Assembly: GCF_950295315.1 (NCBI RefSeq)
Contig: NC_080172.1
Location: 82,665,118-82,729,117 of the forward strand
Reading direction: 5' to 3'
DNA length: 64,000 nucleotides
DNA from: Erinaceus europaeus
Taxonomy: Eukaryota > Chordata > Mammalia > Eulipotyphla > Erinaceidae
The stretch's first letter is position 1, and each line of letters begins with the position of its first letter. The position numbers were made by a program, and so were the translations under genes. Of the stretch, positions 1 through 11,627 are shown piece by piece. The notes beneath the pieces were generated by a model. That model searched no databases. It worked only from the letters and a program-made list of their open reading frames with translations, and was not told the DNA's origin.

Positions 1-139
1 CCATAGTGACTGGGTGACTTTGCATTCCCACTGAGAGTATGCAGTGATAGCTTTTTTTCTGTACCCCACCAGAAACTGTTTCTTCACCTCCTTACCACCA
101 GTTTATTCTTTTTTTAATTAATTAATTTTTATTTTATTT

Positions 140-459
140 TTGCCTTCAGGGTTATCACTGGGGCTTGGTGCCTACACTATAAATCCACTGCTCCTGGAGG
201 CCATTTTTTCACTTTTGTTGTCCATTGTTTATTGTTATTATTGTTATTTGCTGTCCTTGTTGTTGGATAGGACAGAAATAAATTGAGGAGGGGAAGACAA
301 GAGATGGGGAAAGAAAGATAGACACCTGCAGACCTGCTTCACCGCTTGTGAAGTGACCCCCCTGCAGGTGGATCGCTGTAGGCTAGAACCGGAATCACTA
401 TGCCAGTCAGTGCACTTTGCACCATGTGCGCTTAAACTGCTGCACTACCACCCGGCCCC
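140..459 (-). repeat. SINE family A, long form
   Basis: Minus-strand copy. The plus strand starts with the antisense 3' extension (CAGGGTTATCACTGGGGCTTGG) and ends with the antisense head (CTGCACTACCACCCGGCCCC). The long form carries an extra ~60 nt (the 'ggcctccaggagcagtggat' segment) before its tail. Confidence 0.85.
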
Positions 460-596
460 CTAATTTATTTTTTATATATATAAGACATTCTCACAAATGT
501 GAAGTGCTACGTCATGGTAGTTTTAACTTGCACTTTCTTGATAATAAATGGTAATCGGTATTTTTTCCCCCATGTGCTCATTGGCCATCTGTCACT

Positions 597-993
597 TGCA
601 GTGGTGGGACACAGAAAAAGGAGGCTTGAAGCAGAAAGGGAACACAATCCTTTATTTGCACTGGCACCTCAGAGATGGGTGAGAGAGAAGCAGTTTGGGC
701 CACGTGGAGGTAGCAAAAATGGCCGCCTCGCACAGCGTCTAATCACCGAAGTGAAAGGCGGGCAAGAGAGTGAGGTGCAGAAGAAGAAGGGCTTTTATGG
801 GAATAGCTCTCGGGAGAATGAGAATGTGGAGGAGTAACCAAAGCACTCCAACTATTGCGGGGAATTGACAATGCCCTGAGGGCACAACATGGTGGAACAG
901 GCTCTCTGAGAAAGTCCAAACTCTCATGGGAACTAGCAATAGCCTGAGGGGGCAACATGGCAGATGTGACTGCATCTGCACAATTTCCCAGCA
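597..993 (-). mobile_element. Endogenous retrovirus 3' LTR
   Basis: Read on the minus strand, the element opens TGCTGGG directly after a polypurine tract. It has a TATA-like CCATAAAAGCCC (plus 788-800) and a poly(A) signal AATAAA in the context GTGCAAATAAAGG (plus about 650-660), and can be closed at a CA near plus 597. The order U3, TATA, poly(A) signal, U5 and the ~400-bp size fit a betaretrovirus-like LTR. No matching 5' LTR is in the window. The left end is an estimate; no second copy was available to define it. Confidence 0.65.
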
Positions 994-1009
994 TCTCCCC
1001 CTTTCCTTA
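994..1009 (-). other. Retroviral polypurine tract
   Basis: On the minus strand AAGGAAAGGGGGAGA abuts the TG that opens the LTR. This is the plus-strand primer position expected in a provirus and fixes the U3 edge of the LTR. Confidence 0.65.
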
Positions 1010-1929
1010 TATCTAATGGCCACAGTATAGGAAATTTAGAGTGGAGCAGGCTTAAATATTTTTAAGGAATGCCATGCTCAGGTGGGAAGATGTAGGATGT
1101 TTTTGTGGGGGAGGGAAGACTTACATGGCCACCAACCTTGTGAGATTATGTGTCCCCCCTGTGCTCAACCCCTGTGTAGAGAAAGAGACTTACCTGGAGG
1201 GACTCATCTCATAGGTTAAGCTCTGCCAGACTCCACTATCTCCTCACAATATTTCTACATCTTACTGTGTCTTTCTATCTAGTCATCGCATTATGATGGT
1301 TCAATGTCTGTAAAAGACTCTGTCTGTGACAGGAATAGTAGTATAGGGGTGAGCAGAAACCTTTTGGGCATAAACCTGAATGATATAACAAAACAGGAAG
1401 GGACAAGCAGGGAACAGTTAAGAACCAGTGTGATGTCAAGGGAAGGCTTGGTGCGCAAAGGAACGTTCCCTGTCTCTGGGGGGGGGCAAGGTTTTGTAAT
1501 GAGGGGGCATTTCCTGCCTCAAAGGGCAGGACCTGTAGGCGTGAGGGCATGGCCTGCCAAGCGGAGGGACTATTTGACATTGAATAGTCCTCAAAGGAAC
1601 AGTCTGTAAATTCTATGAACTACTCAGGGTCAGTCTTTTGAAAAGCCAGCAGGGTGAAGGGAAGGAAGCTGCTGTAAAAATTGTGTAAAGTGTCCAAAGG
1701 GTAAACCAAGTCCAATAGAAGTGTCAGTCCAAAGTAGGCAACCAGGGGGAGAAATGCCAGGGGATGAAATGCTGCATGAGGAAGGTCAGCCTCTGGAATT
1801 CCGCTTTTCTGTAGAGAGTGAGCTGGAACTGCCAAAAGGTGACAGACAAAGCAGAAGCAGGAAGGGCAGACAGGCAGTAAGAAAGTTCTGTCCTTGGAAT
1901 CTGTGAAACAGGTTCTTTAGATCATGTCA
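1010..1929 (-). other. Provirus 3' internal remnant, no recognisable env
   Basis: Only about 0.9 kb separates the distal integrase fragment from the polypurine tract, too short for a whole env gene. The minus-strand frames here are short and I recognise no env motif. Most of env is probably deleted. Confidence 0.4.
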
Positions 1930-2240
1930 GGTGACATCTAGGGTTTCGGGGGTTGTGCCACTGTAGTCGTGCCATCTAGTGGGTGATGTCAGAGTGTGCA
2001 GGGGTCCAGATGGTTTTTCCCAGGATTCCTGTGAAAGAAACACAAACAATCTGCTTCCCGTGGTTAGCAGGGCATCTGATTTGAATTTTTTATAGAAGAA
2101 GAGGTTTGGTGCCTTAGCCAACTGAATATTGGGGGGGTTATATCTTCCCTTATTTATTTATTTTATTTATTTATTTATTTATTTTTTTACTTAATTGAGC
2201 CTAGGCGTTTGGCGGGCCTATAGTGGCAACACGAGATATA
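1930..2240 (-). pseudogene. Diverged second integrase C-terminal fragment
   Basis: Minus-strand sequence resembles the integrase region at about 3640-3990, block by block and in the same order: an interval matching the region around the glutamate helix (AATTGAGCC then GGCGGGCC at about 2194-2216), then a C-terminal-domain-like stretch DALLTTG...FVF parallel to DPLLTMGRGFACVF at the other copy. It carries a TTTA-rich expansion at 2150-2188 and is more decayed than the other copy. It is either a second provirus of the same family or an internal duplication. Confidence 0.55.
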
Positions 2241-3165
2241 CCAGTTAAGTGTAGAAGAATGTGAATGTTGTTAATTCACATAATTTGTGTATGGAAGAAC
2301 TTTTTATAGTTTAATACCTTACCATATGAACATGTGAAGGCTTGATAGCTGTAATCACTTGTGAAAAAAATAAAACTTGTAACAAGTTAGAGGTTTACTG
2401 TAATTGATAGCTCGATGATTGTGATTGGCCTAAGTATCTTTATGATTTTGTTTAAAGGCCATCTAATGTTACCTCTTGTAGCAGTCTCTACAGCAGGATC
2501 TTCAGACCAATTTTAGTTAAAATACATATTTTGATTTTTTTAAACTATTTTTACTTTGGACTATAAACAGACTCAGGTTACTTAGAGAGTTAACGCATGT
2601 TAGTGACAATGGTTTTAACATTTACAGTGCCAGATTGATGCCAGATCTGTTGTGGATTAATTTCCACAAGATAGTTTACAGGGCACTTTTGGGGGCCCTC
2701 CAAAAGCGCCCTGTATAGACAATTTGCATTTTAGTTTTGGGGATATACTGTCACATTAAATATTTAGACTTTACCTTAAATAGTTAGTTACTTTTAGCAA
2801 ATTAATTTTACCTTGTCTGGTAATAATGTAACTTCAAGGTTACACTTTTAACCATTAAGTTAGTGTTTACCAAACTTGAAACATACCTATAAACATTTAG
2901 TTATAACACACAGGAGAAAAACTTTTGTTATAAAAACATATCATTTTAAAAACAAATTTAGATCTGTCTTTACTCACACAGTTTAAGACTAAGCACTTTA
3001 CATATATACCAAGACTTATATATAAAAAATCAAGAGAGAAAAAAATTTTTTTGTAATGTTTCTGGACGTCTCCAGAAACTTTGGCTGCATCCAGCATTTT
3101 TATATAAAGTCAGTTACGTTTTAGAGTACTCTGAGCAGATGGGTCATACAGAAATTTTTAGTCAT
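2241..3165. other. AT-rich spacer, nothing recognised
   Basis: Lies between the two integrase-like blocks. There is no coding frame of note and no SINE signature. An imperfect inverted pair (GGGCACTTTTGGGGGCCCTC / CAAAAGCGCCC) sits near 2680-2715. It could be host intron separating two insertions, or decayed proviral sequence. Confidence 0.4.
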
Positions 3166-3446
3166 GGGAGTCGGGCGGTAGCGCAGCGGGTTAAGCACAT
3201 GTGACACAAAGCACAAGGACCGGCATAAGGATCCCGGTTCGAGCCCCTGGCTCCCCACCTGCAGAGGAGTCGCTTCACAGGCGGTGAAGCAGGTCTGCAG
3301 GTGTCTGTCTTTCTCTTCCCCTCTCTGTCTTCCCCTCCTCTCTCCATTTCTCTCTGTCCTATCCAACAACGACATCAATAACAATAATAACTACAACAAT
3401 AAAACAAGCGCAACAAAAGGGAATAAATAAATTTTTTAAAAAAAGA
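3166..3446 (+). repeat. SINE family A
   Basis: Near-complete copy: head GGGAGTCGGGCGGTAGCGCA, B-box-like GGTTCGAGCCCC, CT-rich body, CAACAA tail and an AATAAATAAATTTT end. It lies just beside the integrase C-terminal remnant. Confidence 0.9.
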
Positions 3447-3619
3447 AATTTTTACACTCACTCACAAAATACAACTGGCCAGTCATACATAAGACATCCA
3501 GAGAAGGGGTAGGAGAGAGGGCTCTGTGAGCCAGATTTTCCAGATTCCACTGTGTTGTATTATGGATCTTGGGATGCATCCTGCATCTAGTCCTCTTGTA
3601 GTATTTCTTGTTCTTCAGG

Positions 3620-5735
3620 GATAGCAACACCATCATGCAGGTACTGTCCGACATGGCGGGCAGGAACCCAGACAGGTTTGGAGTAATTCTGTGGGAAAAC
3701 GCATGCGAAACCCCTCCCCATGGTCAATAGGGGGTCAGGCCCTTTCCAAATTTTATCAAGTGGGTCTTTTCATTTGACCTTAATAGCTGGGAGGGTAGAT
3801 GGTGTTTGCCAGTGAAGAATAATAGGAGGTAGGTCCAAGTTATTGTAAATATTAAAAGAGATTTAATGTAGTTAAGGCTTTTGCTAGCTGGATATTGGGG
3901 GGGGGGTACATTCCTCCTTTATCTTTGTTTAATTGAGCCTTAAGGGTTTGATGGGCCCTCTCCACAATGCCTTGTCCCTGTGGATTATAGGGAATGCCTA
4001 TGGTATGAGTAATGTTCCAGAGAGAACAAAAATCTTTAAATTGTTTGCTGGTAAACATAGGTCATTTGTCAGTTTTCAGTTGAAGAGGTAAGCCTATTAC
4101 AGCAAAACAGGAGAGCATATGGCTTATAGGCTTTTTAGAGCTTTCTCCCATCTGAGCTGTCACCCACATAAATTTAGAAAAGGTATCAATTGAGACAAAC
4201 ACATATTTTTGTGGGTGACATTGATTTGCCAAAGAGCGTTGGCTTTTAAGTCTCGGGGGTTAACCCCAAGAGTTTGAATAACAGGTGTTTTTATGAGACT
4301 TGCACAGGAAGAACATGTAGCAAGGATATGTTTCAACTGTGGTAAAGGAACATCAGGAAATCAAGCTCTAAGGCCTTTTAAGATTAACATGGGTTAGGGA
4401 ATGAAAGTCAGCAGGATCAGAGACAGAGACTAGGAGGGCTCCTGTGGAGGCAAGGTGGTCAGCTGCAGCATTCCCTTCGGACAGGTGACCAGGAAGAGGG
4501 CTGTGGGAACGAAGGTGTTGAACATACAGTGGTTGGGTTCGAGAACAGAGCGTAGAGGCGATTTGAATCAAGAGAGGGGAAAGTGGGTTGTCATCAATTT
4601 TTACATAAGAACGAGCAAGCCACGGAAGTAAGTTAACAGTATACACACTGTCAGAAAAAAGGTTGAAGGATTCTGGTACAGCTTTTAATGAAAGGAAAAC
4701 AGCATAAAGTTCTTTGTACTGAGGGGGATTATCAGGGAGCTCAGTAAAGAGAGGTTTAGGGGATTGCTTGTCTGGGTAATATATAAGGGCAGCAGCTCCC
4801 TTTTTTCCACCATCAGTGAAGACTGTAGGAGTAGAAGGGATGGGATCTCGAGAGAAAAGTTTAGGTGCTAGTAGAGGCAAAAGAGGTAAAGAAGCTATCA
4901 ATTTATTAGAAGGAAAATGGTTATCTATTTGTCCTGGAAACCCCACGAAGCTTATGGCAAAATGGGAATGGTGGTGTATGAGCCACTCTGTATCTGTGAG
5001 AGAAAAAGGAAGAATAATTAAATCTGGTTCTTTCCCTAAGACTTGCACAGACCTATTTCTTCCATGGTGAACCATGAATGCTAATGCGTCTATCTCAGTG
5101 AGGAGTCTTGGAGCTCCACCTACTGGTGTGTGAAGCCACTGAGAACCCCATGGTTCTGCCACAGTGCCCCCACTACTGTGAGCGTGGAGTTAAAGATTAG
5201 AAGGTTTACTGGAGAGGAGGGGGAAAATCGAACAAGGTGCATGTCCTGGAGGGCCTGGTTAACCCTTTCCAGTGCTAAGGAGGCCTCAGGAGTTAACATA
5301 CGTTTTGAGGAGGGCTGTTTGTCTCCTTTTAACAGGTCAAACAGTGGTTGGAGGCAGCTAGTAGGCAGATAAAGATACTGCCTAAGCCAATTTAAATTTC
5401 CAAGAAAACTTTGTAAAGAAACAAGAGTAAGGTTAGAAGGAAAGGTAACACTAGGTTTTATGGGATGAATTTGTGTTAGAGAAATCTCTGCACCTAAGAA
5501 AGATATTGGAGGAATTAGCTGTATCTTTTCAGGAGCTACATTAAGGCTGTTTTTTTTTTTTTAAGGCAGGAATGAGAAAATCACGTAGGGCACAGAGATC
5601 TGTATCTAATTCTCCCCATAATAAGACATCATCCATGTAATGAAAAACCTTAAGGCCCTTATGAATATATGGAAAAAGGGCAGATTTAACAGCCTCTTGA
5701 CAAATTGTAGGACTACTGGCCATGCCCTGGGGGCA
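3620..5735 (-). pseudogene. pol: Betaretrovirus-like pol remnant (RT - RNase H - integrase)
   Basis: Minus-strand remnant of an endogenous retroviral polymerase, read from high to low coordinates. The reverse transcriptase palm carries YMDD (plus 5628-5639). RT connection follows to about 5165. The longest open piece (5162-4368, 264 codons) holds RNase H, with the first catalytic Asp in FTDGGKKGAA, the Glu in the ELYAVF helix, SDSVY, and a late AAADHLAS block. Integrase retains the glutamate helix (GIVERAHQTLK, about 3950-3985) and a C-terminal domain ending in WVPARHV near 3650. It is dead: the frame shifts between the RT, RNase H and integrase blocks, and a stop codon sits two codons after the second integrase Asp (near 4065). 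RT upstream of about 5735 is missing and is replaced by a SINE. The YMDD and motif spacing suggest class II (betaretrovirus-like). Confidence 0.8.
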
Positions 5736-5830
5736 GTACCACCCATCCCAAAGTCCCAGAGGTTCAATCTCCTACATCACCACCATAACCCAGATCTGAG
5801 CAGTGCTCTGGTAAAAAATAAAATAATTTA
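5735..5830 (+). repeat. SINE family C fragment
   Basis: Contains the family C core (CCCAGAGGTTCAATCTCCT, CACCACCATAACCCAGA, GAGCAGTGCTCTGGTAAAAA). It marks the broken 5' edge of the provirus. Confidence 0.75.
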
Positions 5831-5892
5831 GAAAAATTGCAAAATTTATTGTCAGCATATTGTAAGAAAAGCTATATTAAGATGGAAAATGA

Positions 5893-6183
<291 letters not shown>

Positions 6184-6610
6184 TTGAATACTATCTTTAA
6201 CTGGTTTTTCACAATGGTGCACTAGGATTCTCAATGTTAACCTTACACAGAGGACTTCTACAGATTGAAGAAGGTATCATCATCATGCTGAATCTGATCA
6301 TATTGTTCAAATGGTTTGGAAATACGTAAAGAGTAAAATAAGTGTGTATGTTCCAGAATATCTATTGCATTTAGAGGTCAAAACTTGAAAGTATTTCCAA
6401 GGATTGGGATTACTGAACGGGACTTAAGTTCTGAATTTTTAAAATATTTTACCTATTTGATTGCTGCAGGCATGTCCTATGCACTCTGTAAGAGCACAAA
6501 ATGCCAGATACCAATCTTTGCAAATCAGATGTACTTAATCTTGTTAAATGTTTTTCTTATTCTTTCTGAATATATCAAATCAAAATAAAATATTGTTTAA
6601 GATTATAATT
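6184..6610 (+). other. SLC35A3: SLC35A3 3' UTR (proximal form)
   Basis: AT-rich, SINE-free sequence follows the stop codon. AATAAA at 6584-6589 is the first good poly(A) signal, so a short 3' UTR would end near 6605. The AT-rich unique sequence continues to about 7120, so longer forms cannot be excluded. Confidence 0.6.
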
Positions 6611-7130
6611 ACCTATAGAACTATAAGAAATAGAAAATTTGAAAACATTTTTATGTATCAGATTTTTATATTTATACTAATGATTACTAGACAGATTTAT
6701 GCAGCTATATAAAATTGATAAAGTAACATTCTGAATATGATTTGTCAGAGAATAAGATTCATATTTAAATTTAAGGTAGAGAAATAGAAATACCTATTTC
6801 TCCATTTACATTTTAAGATCTCTTAATGCTTTGAAGCTGCTGAGAGCAATTCACTTGTTCCTGTGCTAGATAATAGACAATGGCTTTTATGCTAATGGAG
6901 TTTTGTCTTTAGTCTTTTACCTGAATTCCTTTTCTGTAAATCAGAATCCTTATTATTACTTTAAGTTAAACTTCTGTATGTTAATTTCTATGAAACTTGC
7001 GAAACATAAAGGTATCATATCATTTAATAATTTAAGATAAAATTGTTATGCCTAATATCTCCATTTGGAGACTTTTGAACTATCAAAGTATATTCTGTAC
7101 ACAACCAGAATGCTTAAAAATAAGTATTTT
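6611..7130. other. AT-rich unique sequence downstream of SLC35A3
   Basis: No SINE, LINE or open frame recognised. It may be distal 3' UTR of SLC35A3. Confidence 0.4.
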
Positions 7131-7132
7131 GG

Positions 7133-7452
7133 GGGGTTAAGCGTATGGGGCGCAAAGCTCAAGGACCTGCGTAAGGATCCCAGTTCGAGCCTCCGGCTAT
7201 CCACCTGCAGGGGAGTCTTCACAGGCGGTGAAGCAGGTCTTCAGGTGTCTGTCTTTCTCTCCCCCTCTCTGTTTTCCCCTCCTCTCTCCATTTCTCTCTG
7301 TCCTATCCAACAAGAAATGACATCAACAACAATAATAACCACAACAAGGCTACAAAAACAAGGGCAACAAAAGGGGGGGGAAACGGCCTCCAGGAGCAGT
7401 GGATTCATGGCGCAGGCACCGAGCCCCAGCAAGCAAAAAAATAAGTAAATAA
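7133..7452 (+). repeat. SINE family A, long form
   Basis: Head partly eroded to GGGGGGTTAAGCG; body, CAACAA block and the long-form extension with GCAGTGGATTCATGGCGCAG and ACCGAGCCCCAGCAAGCAAA are present. Confidence 0.88.
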
Positions 7453-7459
7453 GTATTTT

Positions 7460-7595
7460 GGGTTTGGGAAATAGCATAGTGGTTATATAAGAGACTTTCA
7501 TGCCTGTGTCTCTGCAGTCTCAGGGTCAATACCTGACCCCACCATGAAACAGAACAAAGCTGAGGAGTGCTCTGTTTTTTTTTTTTTTTTTAAAC
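7460..7595 (+). repeat. SINE family C
   Basis: Follows the family A copy directly: GGGAAATAGCATAGTGGTTA head, GTCTCAGGGTCAATACC B-box region, short A/T tail. Confidence 0.75.
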
Positions 7596-7624
7596 TCATC
7601 AAACTATAAGAACTTCCTTTATGG

Positions 7625-7863
7625 GGGTAGGGCTGTAGCACAGCGGGTTAAGAGCACATGGTGCGAAACTCCAGTGTAAGGATCCCCGTGAAGCAGGTCT
7701 GCAGGTATCTTTCTCTCCCCATCTCTGTCTTTCCCCTTCTTTCTCCATTTCTCTCTGTCCTAACCGTCAACAGCAACATCAATAACGACAGTAATAATGA
7801 CCACAACAATGATAAAAAGGGCAACATAAAAGGAAAATAAAAAATAATATTTTTTTTTAAAAA
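7625..7863 (+). repeat. SINE family A, internally deleted
   Basis: Head GTAGCACAGCGGGTTAAGAG runs to GGATCCC and then jumps straight to GTGAAGCAGGTCTGCAGG, so about 45 nt around the B box are missing. Confidence 0.82.
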
Positions 7864-8382
7864 AGAACTTCCTTTATTTTATAACTACTCACAGAAATAA
7901 CAACCAAAAACAGTTCTATAGATGTCAGTGAATTGAGACCAAAATGACTTTTCTTGATCACATTCCAAATTTCTATGTAATTACATTATTTTAAATGGCA
8001 CTATAAGTTCAAGCTACTAAAAAAGCTAAGACTTTTTAGACCTCTCATTCACATGCCTGGAAAAAGTAGTTGAATTTTGATCTGATTTTCTCTTTTAATT
8101 TCTGTAACCCTACAAAAGCTGCTAAGAAGCCACCACCTTGCTTTAAAATGATGGCTTTATTTCCTTTTTGATTAGCGCTAGAGTTGAGGTTGTAAATTGC
8201 GTAAGTTTTTTTATAAGTTGATTTAAGGGGAAAATATAGCAGAAATGACAAGATGAACAGGGAGACAAAAAAACTCTGTTAAGTGGGTGTAATTTAATTG
8301 TTAACTGTAGACAGAATTACCTACTAAGTATTTTACTTTATTTTTCATTCATTTCATATATTTTTTTAAAATTCCTATTGTG
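7864..8382. other. Unassigned unique sequence
   Basis: The minus strand has a 68-codon open frame (8251-8045) that matches no family I recognise and lacks repeat signatures. Probably chance. Confidence 0.3.
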
Positions 8383-8582
8383 GGGCTGGGTGGTTGAGTG
8401 CACGTTACAATGCACAAGGACCCAGGTTCGATCCCTTTGTCCCCACCTGCAGGGGGAAAGCTTTACTAGTGGTGAAGTAGGGCTACAGGTGTCTCTCTGT
8501 CTCTCTCCTCTATCACCCTCTTCCCTCTCAATTTCTGGCTGCCTCTATCCAATAAATAAATATGATAAAAATGTTTTTTTTA
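8383..8582 (+). repeat. SINE family B
   Basis: GGGGCTGGGTGGTTGAGTGC head, ACGTTACAATGCACAAGGAC, B box CCAGGTTCGATCCC, CT-rich body and AATAAATAAATATGA tail. Confidence 0.88.
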
Positions 8583-8854
8583 ATTCCTATTGTATAAAAC
8601 TATAGACAATATTTTATATGGTTCTAATGAATTTTGTTCAAATTTTGACTCCAAGATACTATATTACAAACTGCTGAATACTCTTGGCAAGTTAGGACTG
8701 TTATTTGCTGGTGCAAATCCAGTCACTATAGGACACAGGCCCAGTTTACTCCATTCAGAATTTAAATGTGTTTAAACTTTCAAAGTATTTTAAATCAGTT
8801 TGCAACTCCAAGTTAGTACAAAGCAAAATTTTAAAATATATTTTGTTTACTTAT

Positions 8855-8982
8855 TAATGAGAAAGATAGGAGAGAGGGAAAGAGCCAGACATCACTCTGG
8901 TACATGTGCTGCCGGGTATTGAACTGGGAACCTCCTCCTTGAGAGCCCAACGTTTTGTCTGCTGCACCACCTCCTGGGCCAC
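8855..8982 (-). repeat. SINE family D
   Basis: Antisense copy with CTCTGGTACATGTGCTGCCG, GGTATTGAACTGGGAACCTC and CTGCACCACCTCCTGGGCC. Its sense copies are at 43585 and 56690. Confidence 0.8.
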
Positions 8983-8984
8983 AC

Positions 8985-10985
8985 AAAGCAAATTTTTGAG
9001 AAAACTTGAGATATAGTGGTTATGTTCAGTAGCCCCCTTTCAAATGGGAAAAATAACTTTTCTGTATTTTGATAAAGGTGTTTACTTATCTTTTACTTAC
9101 AAGCATTCAGACTTAAATTTTAATATCTACTAAGTGAAATCTCAGTCTTGCAAATGCTCAGAAACCAAGACTAGCTATGGAGATTTATGTCCAGTCCATA
9201 TTGAAGTGCTTCTTTAGTACTTATGAGTTCATGCTGGTGTCCACTTAATACATGCAGAGTATTAGGTATCAGATATGTTACTTACGGTAATAGTTTATTT
9301 TCACGTGTTCAAAATTTCCAACAAAGTTTATAAATAGGTAATTTAGAGTTGTGAGAAAGGACAAAATAGCCTAAAATATATTTTGAAAGAAAACTTTTAC
9401 TAGACAAGGATAATTTATATTTTGCTTTTCTATTAGGTCAGAAAATGTTATTAGAGGTTGAGCTGTATAGTTCATAATTTTTGATTCATATATAATTATA
9501 TTTGAGGTGGATCTGTATACCAGATCATATTATACAAATGTCTTTTTTTGTATATTTATGTTTTAATGACTTAAAAAATCATACTTTATTAATATTTTAC
9601 AGTGGCTCCTTGGTTATTTAAATTCATATGCTCTTAAAAGTTTACTTGTCACTCAGCTACTTTTGTTCATAAAAATGTTGATTAAAAAAAGTGCCAAATG
9701 GTTGTTCTATTAAACATCAAGAATATAGTATTTAGACATGAAGTTTGAAATGTAACATATAACAGTTTCAGTGCAGTAATATCAGCTTTTTAACAAGTGA
9801 TTTTAGGGAAGTTGTAAGCTACTTTTATGGTGAAAATGTAGTTTAGAGATGTGCAGTTTAAATATTTACATCAATTCATATTGAATGTCAGTTTCAGTGA
9901 AGGAACAGTAGTTTGATATTTGAACTAGGTTCTAAGCAGAAAAGCTCCAGAGGAAAATTGACTTTGAGCTCCTGCTGACTGATTATGCTGACTATTCTTA
10001 AAACTGATTTATTTTTCCTACTTATCAAATTAATAAACTGTTATCACAATTTCATTTTATAGTCATTCAGCTGAGTTATTTTTAGAACAGGGTTTAGTAT
10101 CACTCATTTACATTTTCATTGGTATAGTACTTGATTTCATGTGAATGGATGCTTTGCATAAGATTATAAAGTCTATTTATGCTATACTGAAAGTCTTCTG
10201 TTGAAAGAATCCCCAGGATTACAGCATATTTTTAAAATAATTATAGGACCAAAGAAAAAGCACTTTTATCAAAATCTGGTCCTGTGTGCCTGGATTTATC
10301 AAAATATTTTTCTGAAGGGTATTACTAGAACACACAGGCATAATTAGGATGCTTTAATAATAACTAGTTCAATTTTTGGGTTGTTTCAGCATTTGCTCTT
10401 TAAAGTCATTACCTAGCAAGATTAAAACACATACAAGTATTACTAAATATTACACACCGGTTTAAATAAATTATGGCACCATTGCCCCATCATTGAGTTT
10501 TTGAAACTTTAACAATCACATATAACTGTCATTTTTGGCATTTATTTCTTATTACAGGTTGTAATTTATTGTGATTTAGAGCTTTTTAATGCTGTTTTGA
10601 ATTTGTATGTGTATTTTATTTGTTTAGAAGATTCTCTTGGGTTTGGGAATGTGATTTGTGTATTTAAATTTGTATGGACATAATTCAGGAGAATACATTA
10701 AATTTTTTCTTTGTTAAATGGCTTTTTAAAGTTGATAAATTTCTCTCTCATTTTTGTATCCACATATCTAGTTAGTGGGTTTATGGAAGTGGATTTTAAT
10801 TATTAATGCAATATATATTTCTTCTGTTTGTTTTCCTTGCTCACTGGTATCTGACTTAAACCATGAATTGAATTATACATCAAAAATGACTCACGAGTCT
10901 TTTCCCTACCTCTCTAGCTACTCTTAGCACATCTTTTTTCTAACCATAATCTATATTGAAGACTAGACTTTAAATTTCAGTAATT
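8985..10985. other. 2-kb repeat-poor AT-rich intergenic block
   Basis: No SINE or LINE signature, no frame above 60 codons and no splice-bounded coding block seen. It stands out because SINEs occur every few hundred bases elsewhere in the window. Confidence 0.5.
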
Positions 10986-10987
10986 TT

Positions 10988-11190
10988 TCAGCTGCTGCAC
11001 CTGGTTGAACACACGTTACAGTGCACAAGGACCCAGGTTCAAGCCCTCAGTTCCCACCTACAGGGAGAAAGTTTTGTGAGAGGTGAAGCAGTGTTGCAGG
11101 TCACTCTCTCTCACTCTATCCCTCTCTGTCACCTCCTTCCCTCTGATTTCTGGCTGTCTCTATCCAATAAATAAATAAAGATAATAAAAA
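10988..11190 (+). repeat. SINE family B
   Basis: GCACCTGGTTGAACACACGT head, CCAGGTTCAAGCCC B box, CT-rich body, CTATCCAATAAATAAATAAA tail. Confidence 0.88.
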
Positions 11191-11229
11191 AATTCAATTC
11201 AAGAATTTTTCTATTTATATGTCTTCAAT

Positions 11230-11405
11230 TTTTTTAAGTATTTTATTTATTTTACTTTTGAGAGCAATGCAGAGAGAAAGACAGACAGAAACACCAGAAC
11301 ACTGCACAGCTCTGGCTTATTGTGGTGCAGGGAATTGAACCTGGAACTTCAGAGCCTCAGGCCTGAGAGTCTCTTTGCATAACCATTATGCTGTCTACCC
11401 CCACC
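11230..11405 (-). repeat. SINE family C
   Basis: Antisense copy: CAGCTCTGGCTTATTGTGGT through CATAACCATTATGCTGTCTA. Confidence 0.85.
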
Positions 11406-11612
11406 CTCTAACTTTTTATTAAGTATTAACTCAGCGCACAGAGATCAAATGATAAGCAACAAAGTATTTTATCCTTACCTGTATTAATGCTGTAATTTTA
11501 TATAAACTTCTTTGTTTTAAAAAAAAGAGTCACTGGGACAGGGGAGATAGCATAGTGGTTATGCAGAAAGACTTTCATCTCTGAGGCTTCAAGGTCCCAA
11601 GTAAAATCTCTG

Positions 11613-11627
11613 TGCATCCCATACCCT
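11613..11627 (+). repeat. Target-site duplication, left copy
   Basis: TGCATCCCATACCCT, identical to 11810-11824. It brackets the 182-bp insert at 11628-11809. Confidence 0.9.

Noticed and set aside
499..837. 112-codon plus-strand frame
   Set aside because: It is antisense to the retroviral LTR (TATA and poly(A) signal on the other strand) and resembles no protein.
3180..3250. tRNA-gene-like A and B boxes (GTAGCGCAGCGGGTTAAG, GGTTCGAGCCCC)
   Set aside because: They belong to the SINE head and are followed by the SINE body and A-rich tail; no tRNA 3' half or acceptor stem pairing.
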